Assembly: GCF_019448085.1 (NCBI RefSeq)
Contig: NZ_JAGFNZ010000002.1
Span: 682,001 to 746,000, forward strand
Source of the DNA: Caproiciproducens faecalis
GTDB taxonomy: Bacteria; Bacillota; Clostridia; Oscillospirales; Acutalibacteraceae
Direction of reading: 5' to 3'
Length of the DNA stretch: 64,000 nt
The notes beneath the pieces are model-generated. The model saw nothing but the letters and a program-made list of their open reading frames with translations. It did not search any database and was not told the origin of the DNA. Both the position numbers and the translations under genes were made by a program. Of this stretch, positions 61,336 to 64,000 are shown piece after piece. Each line of letters begins with the position of its first letter. Positions within the stretch are counted from its first letter, which is position 1.

Positions 61336-61396
61336 GTTTCCACACTTATTAACATTTTCAACCAAGTTTTCCACAGAGAATCCCGAGTATTCCACA
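61336..61396 (+). other. Three DnaA-box-like motifs in the ogg-mtlA intergenic region
   Basis: Three same-strand motifs read GTTTCCACA (61336), TTTTCCACA (61367) and TATTCCACA (61388). They match the DnaA box TTATCCACA at 7, 8 and 7 of 9 positions. Spacings are 31 and 21 bp, near whole helical turns. The rest of the 61151-61728 gap holds a 10-bp stem-loop (61468-61477 with 61494-61503), the mtl repeats and the mtlA promoter. Two short open frames there look spurious. Confidence 0.3.
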
Positions 61397-61570
61397 GCAT
61401 TATGTAAACTTTTGCAAATACTGTTTGTATAAATGGCCGCCCGCCTGGAAAAAAGAGGCTTTTGTTTCAGCCGCTCTCTGCATAAGCGGGGAAAGAGCGG
61501 CTGCTTGTCTCAACTTTTTGGCGCTCCAAAACGGGATTCCATGGGGCTTTTTCCAGTAAGAAAATATTGT

Positions 61571-61638
61571 ATTTGGCATATTGCACAAAATATATTATTG
61601 CAATTATTAAAATTTGGCATCATTTCTGTGTGCCAAAT
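61571..61638. promoter_or_regulatory. ATTTGGCA repeats upstream of mtlA (candidate MtlR operator)
   Basis: A perfect inverted repeat ATTTGGCA (61612-61619) / TGCCAAAT (61631-61638) with an 11-bp spacer ends 15 bp before the -35 element. A third direct half-site lies at 61571-61578. This fits an activator site for the PRD regulator encoded after mtlA. Confidence 0.55.
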
Positions 61639-61653
61639 CTGTTTTTGTTTCTC

Positions 61654-61683
61654 TTGAGAAAGTAAGGCACTCCGGCTTATAAT
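61654..61683 (+). promoter_or_regulatory. mtlA promoter
   Basis: TTGAGA (61654-61659) and TATAAT (61678-61683) are 18 bp apart, 45 bp before the mtlA ATG at 61729. Confidence 0.7.
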
Positions 61684-61728
61684 CTAAGCAGAAATATTTC
61701 GGACTATTTGTTGAAAGGCGGAGTAAAA

Positions 61729-63105
61729 ATGAAAGAAAAAGTTCAAAGCTTCGGAAGATTCCTAAGCGGCATGGTCATGCCGAACATTGGGGCCTTCATT
61801 GCTTGGGGGCTTATCACCGCGATGTTCATCAAAACCGGATGGACGCCGAATGAAAAGCTCTCTACAATGGTTGACCCGATGCTCAAGTATCTGCTCCCGC
61901 TGCTAATCGGCTACACAGGCGGCCGTATGGTCGGCGGACAGAGAGGCGCCGTTGTCGGCGCGATCGCCTCTATCGGCGTAATCATCGGCGCGGACATCCC
62001 CATGTTCCTCGGTGTCATGATTATGGGCCCTCTGGGCGGCTACGTTATCAAGCAGTTTGACAAACTGATTGCAGGCAAAGTCAAAGCGGGCTTCGAAATG
62101 CTCGTTGACAACTTCTCAGCCGGTATCATCGGCGGTATCCTCGGCATCATCGCGTTCCTGCTGATTAACCCGCTGTGCGTGGGTCTGACAAACGGCATGG
62201 CTGCCGGTGTTGATTTCTTCGTAAAAGCAGGACTGCTCCCGCTGGCACAGATCTTTATTGAGCCCGCGAAGGTACTGTTCCTCAACAACGCAATCAACCA
62301 CGGCATTCTGACCCCGCTCGGAATTGAGCAGGCAGGCAAAATGGGCAAATCCATCTTCTTTATGCTGGAAGCAAACCCGGGCCCCGGCCTTGGACTGCTG
62401 CTTGCCTACTGTGTCGCAGGAAAAGGCACGGCAAAGAGCTCTGCTCCCGGCGCCGTCATCATCCATTTCCTCGGCGGTATTCATGAAATCTATTTCCCGT
62501 ATGTCATGATGAACCCGATCCTCATCCTTGCGGTTATCGCCGGCGGTATCACCGGTTCCTTTGTTGAGGGAATCCTCGGTGCCGGCCTTGTCGCCGCCGC
62601 TTCCCCCGGAAGCATCATCGCGTTCCTGCTGATGACCCCGAAGGGCGGATTCCTTGGAACCATCCTCGGTGTATGCTGCGCCGCAGCGGTCAGTTTTGCT
62701 CTTTCATTCGTACTTCTGAAGGCAACGGCGAAGGACGAAGACAACCTTGACGAAGCCAAAGACAAAGTCAAGGCTATGAAAGGCGGAAAGGCTGTTGCCG
62801 CACTGCGCAAAGTCAACGTCAGCAAAATCGTGTTTGCCTGCGACGCCGGCATGGGCTCCAGCGCAATGGGCGCAACAGTCCTGAGCAAAAAGCTGAAGGA
62901 AGCCGGTTTGGATATTCAGGTTCTCCATTCCTCTATTGAAGATATTCCCCGTGACGTACAGATCGTCGTCACCCACCACGAGCTGATGGAAAGAGCCAAA
63001 AAAGCCGTTCCAAACGCGCAGCTCGTAACCATTACCAACTTTATGGCGGCTCCGGAGTATGATGAGCTGGTCAATCAGCTCAGCGGTCTTGCTTCGGCAA
63101 TATAA
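61729..63105 (+). CDS. mtlA: PTS mannitol transporter EIICB component
   Basis: The protein of about 458 residues has an EIIC domain with about eight hydrophobic segments (GRFLSGMVMPNIGAFIAWG, GGRMVGGQRGAVVGA, NHGILTPLGIEQA, GGIHEIYFPY) and a C-terminal EIIB domain (about 370-458) with phosphorylated Cys in VFACDAGMGSSAMGA. It imports mannitol and phosphorylates it; a separate EIIA is expected beyond the window. ATG 61729 is used since GGCGGAG is 5 nt upstream; the earlier ATG at 61708 adds seven residues. It is followed 87 bp later by the regulator gene. Confidence 0.94.
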   Translation: MKEKVQSFGRFLSGMVMPNIGAFIAWGLITAMFIKTGWTPNEKLSTMVDPMLKYLLPLLIGYTGGRMVGGQRGAVVGAIASIGVIIGADIPMFLGVMIMGPLGGYVIKQFDKLIAGKVKAGFEMLVDNFSAGIIGGILGIIAFLLINPLCVGLTNGMAAGVDFFVKAGLLPLAQIFIEPAKVLFLNNAINHGILTPLGIEQAGKMGKSIFFMLEANPGPGLGLLLAYCVAGKGTAKSSAPGAVIIHFLGGIHEIYFPYVMMNPILILAVIAGGITGSFVEGILGAGLVAAASPGSIIAFLLMTPKGGFLGTILGVCCAAAVSFALSFVLLKATAKDEDNLDEAKDKVKAMKGGKAVAALRKVNVSKIVFACDAGMGSSAMGATVLSKKLKEAGLDIQVLHSSIEDIPRDVQIVVTHHELMERAKKAVPNAQLVTITNFMAAPEYDELVNQLSGLASAI

Positions 63106-63192
63106 CAAAGAAACCCGGTTTTAATCCGTACATAAACACTGTATACGGAGTAGAAAAAAAATAGTACCATGGGTACCAGGGAGGGGTTGCAA

Positions 63193-64000
63193 ATGACTTT
63201 TACACCGCGTTTAAATCATTTGTTTCGTATTTTGCTGAAAAATACGGAGCCCGTTTCTGTCAGCGAACTTGCTGCCCTGTTGAACACCAGTAAGCGGACG
63301 CTTTTCCGTGATATGGAAAACGTCGATTCCCAGCTCCATGCCTACAACCTGAAGATCAATGCGAAATCAGGGGTAGGCATCCGGCTGGAAGGAAGCGAAC
63401 AGGACAGAGATCGGCTTGCCCAGGCGCTGCTCAGTGAAGAAGAACCGGAACCTATGGATAAAGAATCCAGAAGAAAACGCCTGATTCTGGAGATTTTAAA
63501 AAATCAGAGCGTACAGAAGCTCTATTACTACTCAAATCTGTTCAAAGTCAGTGAAGGAACCATCAGCAATGACATGGATGTGATTGCTGACTGGTTCCGG
63601 AAAAATGATTTGGATCTGTCTCGGCGGCAGGGATACGGTGTTGCTCTGGAAGGCACCGAAGAAGCCTACCGCCGGGCTCTTTCCCAATTTATCTACGAAA
63701 ATATCAGTCGGGAAGAGTACTGGGAGGCATCTGTCGGCCCGGACGGAAAACCGGCTGAGGAAATAGACGTTTATCCCCTTTTGGATGCCAAAATTTTTAA
63801 TCAGGTGATTTCCGCGCTGAAGACGATCCCGAGCAAAAAGCTGGAAAGATTCACGGAATCCTCCCGGTTCAGGCTTGTCATCTATCTTTCCATCGCGGTA
63901 GAAAGAATTATCAGGCAAAAGACCATCTCCATGGAACCGGACGCCATTCGTAAACTGAAAGCTACCGAGGACTATGCGCTCGCCGACACCGTTGCGGATA
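63193..64000 (+). CDS. mtlR: PRD-containing BglG/MtlR-type transcriptional regulator (partial)
   Basis: ATG 63193 opens a frame that runs off the right edge (269 codons visible). GGGAGGGGTTGC lies just before it. The first part is a DeoR/HTH-11 helix-turn-helix (VSVSELAALLNTSKRTLFRDM), followed by a second HTH-like segment (SNLFKVSEGTISNDM, then DLSRRQGYGVALEG) and the start of a PRD domain. This layout is the MtlR/LicR activator type controlled by PTS phosphorylation. Order mtlA-mtlR matches Firmicute mannitol operons. The C-terminal EII-like domains are outside the window. Confidence 0.85.
   Translation, partial: MTFTPRLNHLFRILLKNTEPVSVSELAALLNTSKRTLFRDMENVDSQLHAYNLKINAKSGVGIRLEGSEQDRDRLAQALLSEEEPEPMDKESRRKRLILEILKNQSVQKLYYYSNLFKVSEGTISNDMDVIADWFRKNDLDLSRRQGYGVALEGTEEAYRRALSQFIYENISREEYWEASVGPDGKPAEEIDVYPLLDAKIFNQVISALKTIPSKKLERFTESSRFRLVIYLSIAVERIIRQKTISMEPDAIRKLKATEDYALADTVAD

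Noticed and set aside
61400-61588. 62-codon minus-strand frame and a plus frame at 61433-61657
   Set aside because: Neither has a ribosome site or family, and the region holds inverted repeats and promoter elements instead.
1-64000. CRISPR arrays, rRNA genes or insertion sequences
   Set aside because: No regularly spaced repeats, rRNA-like sequence, transposase gene or paired terminal repeats were seen anywhere in the window.

Overview
The window looks like a chromosomal stretch of a spore-forming, low-to-moderate GC anaerobic Firmicute, most likely a Clostridia member of the Oscillospiraceae/Ruminococcaceae type. The reasons are strong AGGAGG ribosome sites, frequent TTG and GTG starts, a YpeB spore-germination gene, a CdaR/PucR-type regulator, a second EF-G-like GTPase, and a PBSX/Xkd-style phage tail module. 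The species cannot be named from the sequence alone. Most genes lie on the minus strand, in short tightly spaced operons.

Layout. 1-13055: the C-terminal end of a membrane protein, a telA-xpaC-like pair, a tiny Cys/Trp/Arg-rich peptide gene with its own promoter and terminator, a chemotaxis receptor without a sensor domain, an AT-rich MATE exporter bracketed by tRNA-Leu-3'-end-like repeats, tRNA-Leu(TAG), then a run of YnbB-like PLP enzyme, DUF6440, GNAT, two M42 aminopeptidases, murD and a class I amidotransferase-like hydrolase. 13169-14443: ypeB. 14446-22418: a complete arginine operon (argG-argH-argC-argJ-argB-argD-argF) behind a promoter with an ArgR-like box. 22616-24683: flavin reductase, a DUF2007-like small protein, and hflX.

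24750-35177: fifteen intact, mostly overlapping genes of a phage-like particle: terminase small and large subunits, portal, maturation protease, decoration protein, major capsid protein, connector, a two-part head-closure/tube-like protein, a 30-residue protein, a LysM tail protein, a late-control-D-like hub, a spike-like protein, DUF2634, baseplate J, YmfQ/XkdU and a fibre-like protein. No sheath, separate tube, tape measure, lysis, integrase or repressor gene is present, and no frame is broken. This is the most unusual element in the window. It may be a decayed prophage whose remains happen to be intact, or a domesticated minimal capsid-plus-baseplate machine.

35256-64000: a YtrA-type GntR/ABC operon with a clear palindromic operator, degV, a membrane-anchored HtrA protease with a histidine kinase/response regulator pair, leuCD with a divergent Crp/Fnr regulator and a shared palindrome, an alpha/beta hydrolase, greA-lysS, an ftsE-ftsX-M23-S41 cell-wall operon in which the S41 protein has lost its catalytic serine, a CdaR-type regulator, a sugar-ABC ATPase, an RsuA-type pseudouridine synthase, a DUF4830 lipoprotein-like protein, an EF-G-like GTPase, class II aldolase, an Ogg-type DNA glycosylase, and mtlA followed by the truncated start of a PRD antiterminator/activator. 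An inverted repeat in front of mtlA probably serves that regulator.
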